Source: Bradyrhizobium manausense (GTDB lineage Bacteria; Pseudomonadota; Alphaproteobacteria; Rhizobiales; Xanthobacteraceae). From it: a DNA stretch of 46,727 bases. The translations under genes and the position numbers were made by a program. The notes beneath the pieces are model-generated. The model had not been told where the DNA came from. It searched no databases and worked only from the letters and a program-made list of their open reading frames with translations. Within the stretch, counting starts at the first letter, position 1, and each line of letters opens with the position of its first letter. The stretch lies in assembly GCF_001440035.1 (NCBI RefSeq), contig NZ_LJYG01000002.1:70661-117387 (forward strand). Direction: 5' to 3'. Of the stretch, positions 36,184 through 44,130 are shown in pieces.

Positions 36184-38386
36184 GACGCTTCAGCTCCTCG
36201 ATGCTCTTGATGATCGGCAACTGGCGAACCCGGTAGCCGGTCGCGGAAAAGATCGCATTTGCTAGAGCGGGCGCGGCGGCAACAGTTCCCGTCTCACCAA
36301 GCCCGCCGGGCGCTTCGCGGCTTGACACCAGATGCACTTCGACTTCTGGCGTCTCGTCGATCCGGATCGTCCGATAGTCATTAAAGTTACCCTGTTCGAC
36401 GCGTCCGTTACGCACCGTCACTTCGTTCCACAGGGCAGCGGAAAGGCCGAACAGCGTTCCACCTTCGATCTGAGCGATCGCAGAGTCGGGATGCACGATG
36501 GAGCCGCAGTCCACGGCGCAGACGACACGTTGCAGAGTTACCAGTCCGGCGCCCGACAGGGTTACCTCGACCACCGTCGCAAGATAGGTGTCGAACGCAT
36601 AAGCGAGTGCAATGCCCCGTCCGCTGCGCGGCGGAAGAGCCTTGTCCCAGCGGCTCTTCTCAGCGGCGAGATTGAGCACCGCCAAGGCACGCGGCGCGTG
36701 ACCGAGCAGGTCGCGCCGGAACTGGACCGGATCCTGCTTGGCGACAGCGGCAATTTCGTCCACAAAACTCTCGATCACCCAGGCATTGTGCGTACTGCCG
36801 ACGCCCCGCCAGAACGCCGTCGGAATTGCCGGCGGCTCCTCACGTACGTATTCGACCAGCAAGTTGGGAAAGGCATATGGCATCTGGATGGCCCCGTCGA
36901 CGGCATCGGGGTCGAGCCCGTCGCTCCGCAAAGCCTGCGGGGCCCACCGTGCAAAGATCGACGGGCCGACGATCCGGTGATGCCACGCGACGAGCTTTCC
37001 GCTGGCGTCAAGGCCGGCTCGGAGGCGGTCGTGATAGAATGGCCGGTAAAGGTCGTGGCGAATGTCCTGCTCGCGGGTGAACACCAGCTTGACTGGCGCC
37101 CCAGACTGCTTGGAGATCGCGACCGCCAGCGCAATTCCGTCGAGTTCGAGGCGGCGGCCGAAGGCACCTCCCGAAATGAGATTGTGTAACGTCACCTTCT
37201 CCGGCGGCAGCCCCGCGACCTGCGCGGCGATTCCCTGCGCGCGTGCCTGAACTTGCGTCGCCGTCCAGATCTCGCAACTGTCTTCGCGCGCATCCGCAAC
37301 GCAGCTTAACGGCTCCATCGCCGCGTGGGCGAGGAACGGCATGTAGTTTCTGGCTTCCAGGCGCGTCGCTGCGGTCGACAACGCCTTGTCAACGTCCCCG
37401 TTATGTCGCGCGACAAGGCCACCGCGATCACTCGCGGCCTCGAGCGCGCGCACGACATCATCCATTCCGAGATGTGCGTTCGGGCCTCGATCCCAGGCGG
37501 GCTCCAACGCCGCTAGACCCTGCTGTGCGGCCCAGGTATTTTCGGCGACGACTGCGACCGCGTCGTCGAGGTGGAGCTTGTATCCGCCGACATCGAATCC
37601 CTGCCCGCCGATCCTCACCACGTTGCGCACTCCCTTGATGGATCGCGCGGGATTATCGTCAAGAGAGTTAAGCTTGCCGCCAAATGTGGGACTTGAAGCG
37701 ATCGTCGCGAACAACATGCCCGGAAGCCGGACATCGAAGCCATACTGGGCGGCGCCGTCGACCTTGCCCGGGAGATCCACTCGAAGTGGCGACTTCCCGA
37801 TCTGTTTGAACTGCTCCGCCTGCTTGAGTTGTGGATCTTGAGGCACTGGCTGTTGCGTCGCGGCCGCAGCAAGCGCTCCATAGCCGAGCTGGCGGCGTGT
37901 ACCATCATGAATCACGGTGGCGCGCTCGGTGCGGCATTGCGAAGGATCAACGCGCCATTCGGCTGCCGCCGCCGCAATCAGCATCTGTCGCGCTGCGGCG
38001 CCGGCGCGCCTCAACTCCGTCCATGAGCTGCGCACCGAGGTGGAGTTGCCGGTCGCCTGCAGGTGCAGGATCGGATCGGCGTAGAGTTGTTCGTTTGGAG
38101 GCGAGGGCACGATCGCGACTTGATCCAGATCCGCGTCGAGCTCTTCGGCGAGCAGCATCGGCAAAGAAGTGTAGACGCCTTGGCCGACCTCGCATTTGTC
38201 AACGACGAGGACAATGCCGCCTTCGGAGTCGATCCGAATGAAAGCGTTCGGCGTGAATTGCGCGAGGCCGGCAGTGCTCGTCTCGGCAGATGCTGGCCTC
38301 GCCGCATACAGCCGGAACCCGAGTACCAGGGCGGCCCCAACCGCTCCGGTTCGCAAAAAATGTCGCCTGGACACGCGCGCATTCAT
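36176..38386 (-). CDS. Molybdopterin-binding subunit, xanthine dehydrogenase family (IorB/aldehyde dehydrogenase type)
   Basis: A 736-aa protein from the ATG at 38386, 1 bp after the iorA-like stop. A twin-arginine signal (SRRHFLRTGAVGAALVLG) indicates folded export to the periplasm. Molybdenum-cofactor features include GQGVYTSLPMLLAEEL, GGAFGRRLELDG, FWRGVGSTHN and, near the C-terminus, the catalytic Glu (about residue 698) in GGLGETGTVAAAP. Enzymes of this IorB class oxidise N-heterocycles or aldehydes by hydroxylation with water. The substrate cannot be told from the sequence. Electrons would go through the 2Fe-2S subunit to the adjacent triheme cytochrome. Confidence 0.93.
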   Translation of the reverse strand: MNARVSRRHFLRTGAVGAALVLGFRLYAARPASAETSTAGLAQFTPNAFIRIDSEGGIVLVVDKCEVGQGVYTSLPMLLAEELDADLDQVAIVPSPPNEQLYADPILHLQATGNSTSVRSSWTELRRAGAAARQMLIAAAAAEWRVDPSQCRTERATVIHDGTRRQLGYGALAAAATQQPVPQDPQLKQAEQFKQIGKSPLRVDLPGKVDGAAQYGFDVRLPGMLFATIASSPTFGGKLNSLDDNPARSIKGVRNVVRIGGQGFDVGGYKLHLDDAVAVVAENTWAAQQGLAALEPAWDRGPNAHLGMDDVVRALEAASDRGGLVARHNGDVDKALSTAATRLEARNYMPFLAHAAMEPLSCVADAREDSCEIWTATQVQARAQGIAAQVAGLPPEKVTLHNLISGGAFGRRLELDGIALAVAISKQSGAPVKLVFTREQDIRHDLYRPFYHDRLRAGLDASGKLVAWHHRIVGPSIFARWAPQALRSDGLDPDAVDGAIQMPYAFPNLLVEYVREEPPAIPTAFWRGVGSTHNAWVIESFVDEIAAVAKQDPVQFRRDLLGHAPRALAVLNLAAEKSRWDKALPPRSGRGIALAYAFDTYLATVVEVTLSGAGLVTLQRVVCAVDCGSIVHPDSAIAQIEGGTLFGLSAALWNEVTVRNGRVEQGNFNDYRTIRIDETPEVEVHLVSSREAPGGLGETGTVAAAPALANAIFSATGYRVRQLPIIKSIEELKRRA

Positions 38387-38387
38387 C

Positions 38388-38861
38388 TCATGTCCTCTGG
38401 GCAGTAGCTTGGCTGGCAGCGGCCTGTTTGATGGCTTTGCGAATGCGCACATAAGTGCAGCAGCGACATAGGTTGCCGGCCATTGCGGCGTCGATCTGCG
38501 CATCGCTCGGGCTTCCAACTTCCGACAGCAGGGCGGCGGCCGACATGATCTGCCCGGGTTGGCAATAGCCGCATTGCGGGACTTGGAGCGAGAGCCAGGC
38601 ATTTTGCAGCGCGCGCCCATGCGGTGTCGCGCCGATCCCCTCGATTGTCGTTATACCGCGATCTGCCACCGTGCCGACGCGCGTCACACAAGACCGCACG
38701 GCCTTGCCGTCAACATGCGCCGTACAGGCCCCGCACTGCGCGATCCCGCAACCGAATTTGGTTCCGGTCAGTCCAATGACATCACGAAGAACCCACAACA
38801 GAGGCATGTCTTCGGGTACATCCACCTCGTGCGTCGCCCCATTTATCTGGAGTCTCGCCAA
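38388..38861 (-). CDS. (2Fe-2S)-binding subunit of molybdenum hydroxylase (IorA type)
   Basis: A 157-aa protein starting at TTG 38861, with AGGAG 7 bp upstream. The frame is open further, but only this start gives the usual 150-160 aa and begins [13 protein letters not shown]. The plant-type cluster ligands lie in [15 protein letters not shown] and the following SC. The C-terminal four-helix cluster uses CGYCQPG and [10 protein letters not shown]. In the last motif the family norm is CRCGTY; here Gly is replaced by Cys, adding an extra cysteine beside a cluster ligand. It forms the enzyme with the downstream 736-aa subunit and is the first gene of the respiratory run. Confidence 0.92.
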   Translation of the reverse strand: MARLQINGATHEVDVPEDMPLLWVLRDVIGLTGTKFGCGIAQCGACTAHVDGKAVRSCVTRVGTVADRGITTIEGIGATPHGRALQNAWLSLQVPQCGYCQPGQIMSAAALLSEVGSPSDAQIDAAMAGNLCRCCTYVRIRKAIKQAAASQATAQRT

Positions 38862-39339
38862 TCTGTCGCTCCTCAGTTGCCACCCTGCTGCTACTCCGAA
38901 TGGAATAGAACTTGACCGTCGTCGGGCTTCCTTGACGGCTGTCAACATTCAATGATGAAGTTGCCAAGACGATTGGCACTGCCGAGCGTTAGTCGATTCT
39001 GTGTTGCAGGCTGCTGCCGACGATCGCGCCTTTGACTTACATGGATCAAGGCGCCATCGCGAATACGGATAGGCTTGTGTCTCTCGATTTGATACGATCA
39101 GACGGGTGTCATTCTGCCAATACAGCGTACGTCATGGCCCCTATATCGCGTCGAAGCCTTAGAACGAAACGCCCTCGATCTTCACGTGACCGTCGACTTT
39201 CATGAATTCGATGCCCCGACCTACCCTCTGCTCTTGCCGCTGCCGACACATGGCTGCGCGCCCCGCTGGATTGCTCGGCCGCCTAAAGCGACCTTTGTCA
39301 CGAGGCTTCGATCCGTCCGATTGCTCGTCCAAACCGCTC
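38862..39339. other. Intergenic stretch upstream of the molybdenum-hydroxylase/cytochrome bd operon
   Basis: About 480 bp without a supported gene. It must contain the operon promoter, but I cannot single out a convincing -35/-10 pair. Plus-strand frames from 39186 read into LigD debris in the wrong frame. Confidence 0.45.
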
Positions 39340-39694
39340 GTCAGCTACCAGATCAATCGACAACTCTCTGGGTGGATCCTTCCTCCACTGGTAATACGCG
39401 CCGTCGGGGCGCACCGCATGGCAGTACATCGGCCACGTCGGCACCGGATTCAGCCACCAAGTCCTCAAAGAGCTTCACGGCAAGCTCATCAAGCTCAAAA
39501 CCGCAAAGTCGCCGTTCCCTGCCAAGGTGAAGGATGAGCAGGTCACGACCTGGGTGCGTCCTGTGTTGGTCGCAGAAGTGAAGTTTGCGGAGTGGACCAG
39601 CAAGGGCGAGCTGCGCCAGCCGGTCTATCTCGGCCTACGCTCCGACAAGAACGCGAAGGACGTCGTTCGCGAAAAGAATTGGTCGCGAAAATGA
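39340..39694 (+). pseudogene. 3' remnant of an ATP-dependent DNA ligase D (ligD) gene
   Basis: From 39419 to TGA 39692-39694 the frame reads WQYIGHVGTGFSHQ, LKTAKSPFPAKV, WVRPVLVAEVKFAEWT and LRQPVYLGLRSDKNAKDVV, which is the C-terminal OB-fold of LigD-type ligases. Just before it the same frame contains a TAA (near 39392) preceded by LGGSFLHW, where intact ligases have LLLGYY. So the reading frame is broken and everything N-terminal is missing. It abuts the end of the oppositely oriented rnhB gene. Confidence 0.75.
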
Positions 39695-39700
39695 TGCCAG

Positions 39701-40525
39701 TCAGCCGGCGGCCCGCTCTGATGCCGAAGGCCAGGGCGGCAGGGGCGGTAACCCGAGAGCCTTGCGTACTGGGCCGAAAGACCTGCGGTGAGCTGCGCAT
39801 GCACCCAGCCGGGCGAGCGCCTCATAATGAGCCGGAACCGGGTAGCCCTTGTGATCCGCGAATCCGTAGCCGGGGTGACGCACGTCGAGCGTCCGCATCA
39901 TTTTGTCGCGCTCGACTTTCGCGAGGATGGAGGCGGCAGCGATGCTGGCGGACTTGGCGTCGCCCTTGATGATGGCCTGCTGAGGGATGTCGATTTCCTT
40001 TAGCGGCTTCGCATCGATCAGCAAATGCTGCGGCGGCAATCCGAGCCCCCGGACCGCACGCTTCATAGCTTGGATGCCCGCCCAATAGATATTGATCGCG
40101 TCGATCTCCTCGACCTCGACGAATGCCACACACCAACTCTCTGCCTTTTCCTTGATCTCCTTCGCGAGTTCTTCGCGAGCTGCAGCGTCGAGTTTTTTCG
40201 AATCGTCGATCCCGACTATTCGCGTGCCGGGCTTCAGGATCACGGCGCCAGCCGAGACTGGACCCGCGAGAGGGCTCATTCCGGCCTCGTCAACGCCTGC
40301 CACGGCATATTGGCCGCTTTCCCAGAGACAGGTCTCGAAGTGGAGCATCTTGCGGAGGCGCTGCCCTTCGGACCTGTTTTCGAAGCGGCGTTTATCGATT
40401 GAAGCCAGGATGGCACGCGCTCCGGCGCGGGTGTCGGCCCGCAAGATCTGCTCGATCCTGGCCTCAAGCGGCCTTTTCTCGACGACATAGCGCTGACGCA
40501 ACACATCGAGTGAGTACTGAGACAT
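39701..40525 (-). CDS. rnhB: Ribonuclease HII, variant with N-terminal extension
   Basis: A 274-aa protein. Residues about 75-255 are RNase HII: GVDEAG with the catalytic Asp79 and Glu80, IDAKPL with the third acidic residue, and KGDAKSASIAAASILAKVERD. The family GRG in DEAGRGPLAG is replaced by GMS (Met83, Ser84), so the usual Arg/Gly of the substrate-contacting GR(K)G loop is missing. A helical, basic 75-residue extension (RQRYVVEKRPLEARIEQILR) precedes it; ordinary RNase HII is about 200 aa. It probably still cuts RNA in RNA-DNA hybrids, but may differ in recognition of single ribonucleotides. It stands alone next to a decayed DNA-ligase gene, so it could be an acquired second copy. Confidence 0.88.
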   Translation of the reverse strand: MSQYSLDVLRQRYVVEKRPLEARIEQILRADTRAGARAILASIDKRRFENRSEGQRLRKMLHFETCLWESGQYAVAGVDEAGMSPLAGPVSAGAVILKPGTRIVGIDDSKKLDAAAREELAKEIKEKAESWCVAFVEVEEIDAINIYWAGIQAMKRAVRGLGLPPQHLLIDAKPLKEIDIPQQAIIKGDAKSASIAAASILAKVERDKMMRTLDVRHPGYGFADHKGYPVPAHYEALARLGACAAHRRSFGPVRKALGLPPLPPWPSASERAAG

Positions 40526-41013
40526 AACGGCCTTCGGGAAAGATGACTGGTAAAGAGCGTGTCAGCGATCTTTGTGGCGATTGTCTGAAGTAGCTAGATC
40601 GCCTCTTCGGCTACGTAGCGCCTTTTCGAAAGGAACTGGCCGGCTCCCAGTTGCGGTCCGATTTTGCGCTGCCACCAGCATCGCGTCCACCGACCTCAGA
40701 GGGAACCAATTGGTGTCTCCCTTTAGAAGGAGCGGCGCCTCGATCCCCGGGGTACTTCCGAGGAACAGGCCCATGCTGCGGCAGACCAGCAACAGGATAA
40801 GCGGATACGGTAATCCTGTCGTTTGCCGTTCGATCTGAGTCCTTCTGCTTCAATCGGAGTCTATCGCACCTGCGGTGGTCGCGGGCACACAAGGCGGTCC
40901 CCCCGCCGCGCCCCGCGCCGACTCAGCAAGCTCCTGCAGATGACTGGAGCGCTTCCTGGCGGCCAGGCTGACTTAGGACCATCAGCCGCATCCCGCTAGG
41001 TCGGGACCGCGCC
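40526..41013. other. Stretch without recognisable gene
   Basis: About 490 bp between the rnhB start and the antitoxin stop. It should hold the rnhB promoter. Frames on both strands (such as 40562-40838) show no family feature. Confidence 0.45.
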
Positions 41014-41376
41014 TCAAGCAAGCTTTTTTGCCTTGGCGCCAGTAGCGCGCTTATCGCTCGGGCGGCTATTTGCCGACGAGCCAACGGTCCGACTTCTCGG
41101 TACAAGAGCTAGCTTGTAGCCAAGAACGACCGTCGCCTTGCTCAGCGTATCGAGCGTTGGATTGCCGCCCACGCGAAACGTCTTGTAGATCGCTTCGCGA
41201 CTCAGTCCAGTTTCGCGAGAGAATTTTGAAACTCCCCGAGCCTTAGCTAGATCTCCGATAGCGACTGCAATGAACGAAGGATCATCGCTATCAAGCGCTG
41301 CCTCTAGATAGGCTACCTGCTCATCCGGCGTCTTCAGATAGTCCTGAACGTCGAACTTGGTTGTCTTAAGTGGCAT
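41014..41376 (-). CDS. Antitoxin of a RelE-type toxin-antitoxin pair (addiction module antidote, HigA-like)
   Basis: A 120-aa DNA-binding protein. FDVQDYLKTPDEQVAYLEAAL and the helix-turn-helix KFSRETGLSREAIYKTFRVGGNPTLDTLSKATVVLGY match the family annotated as putative addiction module antidote. A lysine-rich tail (KRATGAKAKKL) follows. The gene starts 1 bp after the toxin stop, so the order is toxin first. It likely binds the repeats upstream of the toxin gene to autoregulate the operon and neutralises the toxin by direct contact. Confidence 0.9.
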   Translation of the reverse strand: MPLKTTKFDVQDYLKTPDEQVAYLEAALDSDDPSFIAVAIGDLAKARGVSKFSRETGLSREAIYKTFRVGGNPTLDTLSKATVVLGYKLALVPRSRTVGSSANSRPSDKRATGAKAKKLA

Positions 41377-41377
41377 A

Positions 41378-41668
41378 TCAAACCTCCTTCGCCATCCGCT
41401 TGGCGGTCCTGATGTCCTTGTTCTGGGTCCGCTTGTCGCCGCCGCAAAGCAGGATCACCGCGGTATTGCCCTGCTGAATGAAGTAAATGCGATACCCTGG
41501 CCCGTAGTCGATCCGCAGCTCGCTGACGCCTTCGCCAACCGGTTTCACATCGCCCAGGTTGCCCAGTTCGAGGCGGCGAATGCGGGCGGCAATCCGCGCA
41601 ACGGCGTTCGCGTCTTTGAGCGCCCGGAGCCAACTTGCAAAGATGTCTGTCTGGCGGACTTCGAGCAT
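41378..41668 (-). CDS. RelE/ParE superfamily toxin (addiction module killer, HigB/Gp49-like)
   Basis: A 96-aa protein starting at ATG 41668 (MLEVRQTDIFASWLRALKD). VSELRIDYGPGYRIYFIQQGN and VILLCGGDKRTQNKDIRTAKRMA are the family core, including the Arg, Tyr and Lys residues used by RelE-like mRNA interferases. The open frame to 41740 passes through the promoter repeats and is unlikely to be translated. Toxin-first order with a following antidote is normal for this family. The predicted action is ribosome-dependent mRNA cleavage. Confidence 0.9.
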   Translation of the reverse strand: MLEVRQTDIFASWLRALKDANAVARIAARIRRLELGNLGDVKPVGEGVSELRIDYGPGYRIYFIQQGNTAVILLCGGDKRTQNKDIRTAKRMAKEV

Positions 41669-41718
41669 GTGTATTGTAGTACACAACCCGCCCGAATTGT
41701 CAACTATAATACACAACC
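41668..41718 (-). promoter_or_regulatory. Promoter and operator repeats of the toxin-antitoxin operon
   Basis: On the minus strand, TTGACA (41698-41703) is followed 16 nt later by TACTAC (41676-41681) or 19 nt later by TACAAT (41673-41678). An inverted repeat, TGTGTA / TACACA (41668-41685), overlaps this -10 region and the start codon. TACACAACC recurs as a direct repeat at 41680-41688 and 41710-41718, 30 bp apart. The layout suits binding by the antitoxin. The -10 box sits so near the ATG that the transcript would be nearly leaderless. Confidence 0.55.
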
Positions 41719-41770
41719 GCGGACGAAGCATCCGCGCCAAGGGACCCTAATGGAAACGTAATCGCCAATC

Positions 41771-41806
41771 GACTCCGGTGGAACCAGCATTGACTCCGCT
41801 GGAACC
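41771..41806. repeat. 15-bp direct repeat, possible insertion-sequence end
   Basis: GACTCCGGTGGAACC (41771-41785) and GACTCCGCTGGAACC (41792-41806) differ at one base and are spaced 21 bp apart. Multiple short terminal repeats of this kind occur at ends of IS21-type elements, but no transposase gene remains here. Confidence 0.35.
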
Positions 41807-41986
41807 GGAAATCGCCGTTTCAAATGTCCGCCCTGTTCCGACAGGCAGACTCGGATCGAACGAGATCACAAATCCGGCGACATCTCCGCCCTCAAATTTA
41901 GCGGACCTCCTTGGTCGAACTCGACATTTGTTCTACTTATGTTCTAATTGCGGCATGAGCGAGCGGCGGATGCCACCCCGAAGCAA

Positions 41987-42529
41987 ATGGAAAAGCTAGC
42001 TAGGTCAACGGGTAACCGGCCCACGAGGGAAAACGCCCCTGGCCCGCAGGACGCTATTCCGGAGGAATATTGGCGCTCCATCCTCGACGATCTCCCGGCC
42101 GACGCCGAACCGGTGGGACGGGCCGCCGGGCTCCAGCTATCCGAGCTCCCGCAGCACGTCCTGCGCGTTTCCTGCCGCAGGTGCGAGCGCATTGTTGAGA
42201 TCCAGAAGGCCGATGCCGTCCGCCTGTACGGACAGCACGCGATCTGGAAGGAGAAGCTCCCGGTTTCACGCCGGCGGCCGGGAAGACAAAAAGGCCCCAG
42301 CGCCTACCTCACCCCCGGAAAGGGCGTGATGGCCCTGGAGGTGCAGCGTGTCTGTCGAGCAGCGGATGATGATTTTGGATTCGGCCAAACCGAGCATGAA
42401 CGACAGGTCTCGCTCGCGGAAAATCGGCATCAACGGATTGGTCGTCGCCCCCACCCGCAGGCAGGCCAGATGCGCCGCGCGAAATGCCACCAGTTCGGCA
42501 ACTGCACGAAACGACATCGCCGCGCTTGA
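41987..42529 (+). CDS. Hypothetical protein, C-terminally truncated and fused to junk sequence
   Basis: From the ATG at 41987 the frame reads MEKLARSTGNRPTREN, then DAIPEEYWRSILDDLPADAEP and LPQHVLRVSCRRCERIVEIQKADAVRLYGQHAIWKE. The cysteine pair CRRC and the VEIQ...DAVRLYG block resemble a small zinc-ribbon-like protein common in Bradyrhizobium, which normally ends after a second Cys/His-containing block (CQHRTG type; from memory). That block is missing. From about 42262 the frame runs into unrelated sequence and finally antisense through a decayed acyl-CoA synthetase. The functional status is doubtful. Confidence 0.45.
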   Translation: MEKLARSTGNRPTRENAPGPQDAIPEEYWRSILDDLPADAEPVGRAAGLQLSELPQHVLRVSCRRCERIVEIQKADAVRLYGQHAIWKEKLPVSRRRPGRQKGPSAYLTPGKGVMALEVQRVCRAADDDFGFGQTEHERQVSLAENRHQRIGRRPHPQAGQMRRAKCHQFGNCTKRHRRA

Positions 42530-42746
42530 CGCCGAGCCCGATCAGGTTCGAGGCGATTTGGTCGACGCGATGCCGGAGCTCCCGAAAACTTAGCCAGAGC
42601 TCACGCGAGGTACCGTATTCGAAGTCGATGATCGCATCGCGGTCGGGGTGCTTCAGGGTGGCTTCGTCGAGGTAATCGATCAGCAGCGGCTCGTTCCATT
42701 GCGCAAGATAATCGTCCGTATGGGCGTGATTCATCCTGTCCGTCAC
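42366..42746 (-). pseudogene. 5' remnant of an AMP-dependent acyl-CoA synthetase gene, frameshifted
   Basis: MNHAHTDDYLAQWNEPLLIDYLDE and HPDRDAIIDFEYG, ELWLSFRELRHRVDQIASNL, VKRGDVVSC form the N-terminus of a medium/long-chain acyl-CoA synthetase (cyclohexanecarboxylate-CoA ligase-like). Near 42515 the reading shifts frame by a 1-bp loss and continues as HLACLRVGATTNPLMPIFRERDLSFMLGLAESKI, then homology stops at about 42366. Only about a quarter of the roughly 540-aa protein remains. Confidence 0.75.
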
Positions 42747-43025
42747 GGCAAAACCAGCCTGGCGGATCCAAGCGAATTCGCCTTCTAGCGGTTACACCGG
42801 TATTTCACATTTATCATGAAATCGAGTTTGGCTTCCTGGAAGCAGACACACAGCCATGGCGAGCTGAAGGAAGCTCGAATTTGGCTTAGTGGCCCGGCCA
42901 AGCCCAGGATCACAGCCAGTGCAATTGCCGATCGCCAAAAGAGTGAACACAGAGGCGGAGAGGCCGACTAGCCCAGATATTCAGGGCGCGCTACTCGCTA
43001 AGGTCCAACGCGGGGAAGCTGTAGG

Positions 43026-43697
43026 CTAGCTCGGCAAGAAGCGCATGAACCACATGCGCGCCCAGCTTACGACATCGTCCAACGCGCCCGGTTCTTCGAA
43101 CAAGTGTGTTGCGCCAGGCACCACGGCCAGCTTCTTTTCGCATCTCAGGTGCTTAAATGCTTCCCGGTTCAGCTCCATGGTCTCAAAATCGTTTCCTCCG
43201 ACGATGAGCAGCGTCGGCGAGCGCACGAGTGTCAGAGCGGTGCCTGCGAGGTCGGGCCGGCCTCCCCGCGAGATGATCGCGCTTATCGGATCGGGGCGCA
43301 TGGTAGCCGCCTCAAACGCTGCCGCTGCGCCGGTGCTCGTTCCGAAGTAACCGATCCGCAGCCCATTGATGGCCGGGTTTTGCGCCAGCCAATCGGTCGC
43401 TCCTACAATTCGTTCGGCAAGCAGGCGTATATTGAGTTGTAGCAACCGCGTGCGAAGATCGATCTCTTCTTCTTCCGGCGTCAGCAAATCAAGAAGCAAG
43501 GTTGCCAGTTTCGCCTCGTTCAGCTGACGTGCAACGTAGCGGCTGCGCGGACCGTGACGGCCGCCGACGCTGCCCTGCGCAAAAAGTACCACACCAGTGG
43601 GCTCCAGCGGCAACGCTAAATTGCCATAAAGCGTTGCGGGACCGAGCGGAATGTCGACCAGATGCTCATCGAGAGTCTCGGCTGAAAAATTGTTCAT
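43026..43697 (-). CDS. Alpha/beta hydrolase, dienelactone-hydrolase-like family
   Basis: A 223-aa protein from the ATG at 43697, with a GAAGGAAAC ribosome site. The nucleophile elbow is GTSTG with Ser121, the acid is Asp170 in VGGNDFE and the base His198 in GATHLFEEPG, giving a complete triad. VVLFAQGSVGGRHGPRSRYVA is the oxyanion strand-loop. This family is frequently found beside phosphoribosyltransferase domains and heat-shock or stress genes in rhizobia. It has no signal peptide, and its substrate is unknown. It is monocistronic here, between decayed genes and the L35 gene. Confidence 0.88.
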   Translation of the reverse strand: MNNFSAETLDEHLVDIPLGPATLYGNLALPLEPTGVVLFAQGSVGGRHGPRSRYVARQLNEAKLATLLLDLLTPEEEEIDLRTRLLQLNIRLLAERIVGATDWLAQNPAINGLRIGYFGTSTGAAAAFEAATMRPDPISAIISRGGRPDLAGTALTLVRSPTLLIVGGNDFETMELNREAFKHLRCEKKLAVVPGATHLFEEPGALDDVVSWARMWFMRFLPS

Positions 43698-43929
43698 GGC
43701 CGTGTTTCCTTCGTCATCGTCGGCCGGGCTTCGTGTCAGAAGTCCGAGACGAACCAAGCTGTTTCTGTGGGACTGTGTCGCTCGCATCCGTTTACGACCA
43801 TGATCGCCGTCAATGTGAGAGGCTTCCATGCAGGCGCTCGCTCGTGTGTGCGGTCATCGTATCACCGGGTGCCAATCGACAACCATCATCAGTGCAGGCA
43901 AGGCGTCGACCGGCTGCGTCGGGTCTCGA

Positions 43930-44130
43930 TCAAGTATTCGGCAAGAAATATTTCTTGATGTTGTCGCCGTCGGTCTTGAAAAGCACGCGGGTGCCGCGAA
44001 GTTGACGAATCTGCTTCTTGGTCCGCTTGATCATACCATGGCGCTTGCCGGCGTGGGCGGCCATCACTTTGCCGGTAGCAGTCACCTTGAAGCGCTTTTT
44101 TGCGCCTGACTTGGTCTTTAGCTTTGGCAT
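43930..44130 (-). CDS. rpmI: Ribosomal protein bL35
   Basis: A 66-aa bL35: [39 protein letters not shown] and [16 protein letters not shown]. It is full length and very basic, with an AGGAGA ribosome site before the ATG at 44130. Unusually, neither infC (upstream) nor rplT (downstream), its almost universal neighbours, is present. Instead an alpha/beta hydrolase and a universal stress protein gene flank it. It may be a second, orphan copy, or the operon may be split in this lineage. No internal damage is seen. Confidence 0.95.
   Translation of the reverse strand: MPKLKTKSGAKKRFKVTATGKVMAAHAGKRHGMIKRTKKQIRQLRGTRVLFKTDGDNIKKYFLPNT

Noticed and set aside
39186..39537. Plus-strand frames of 111-114 codons
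   Set aside because: They cover the LigD remnant in other frames. Only the frame ending at 39694 shows ligase similarity.
43942..43957. Perfect 16-bp palindrome CAAGAAATATTTCTTG
   Set aside because: It lies inside the rpmI coding sequence at the conserved KKYFLP codons, so it is explained by protein coding rather than a regulatory site.
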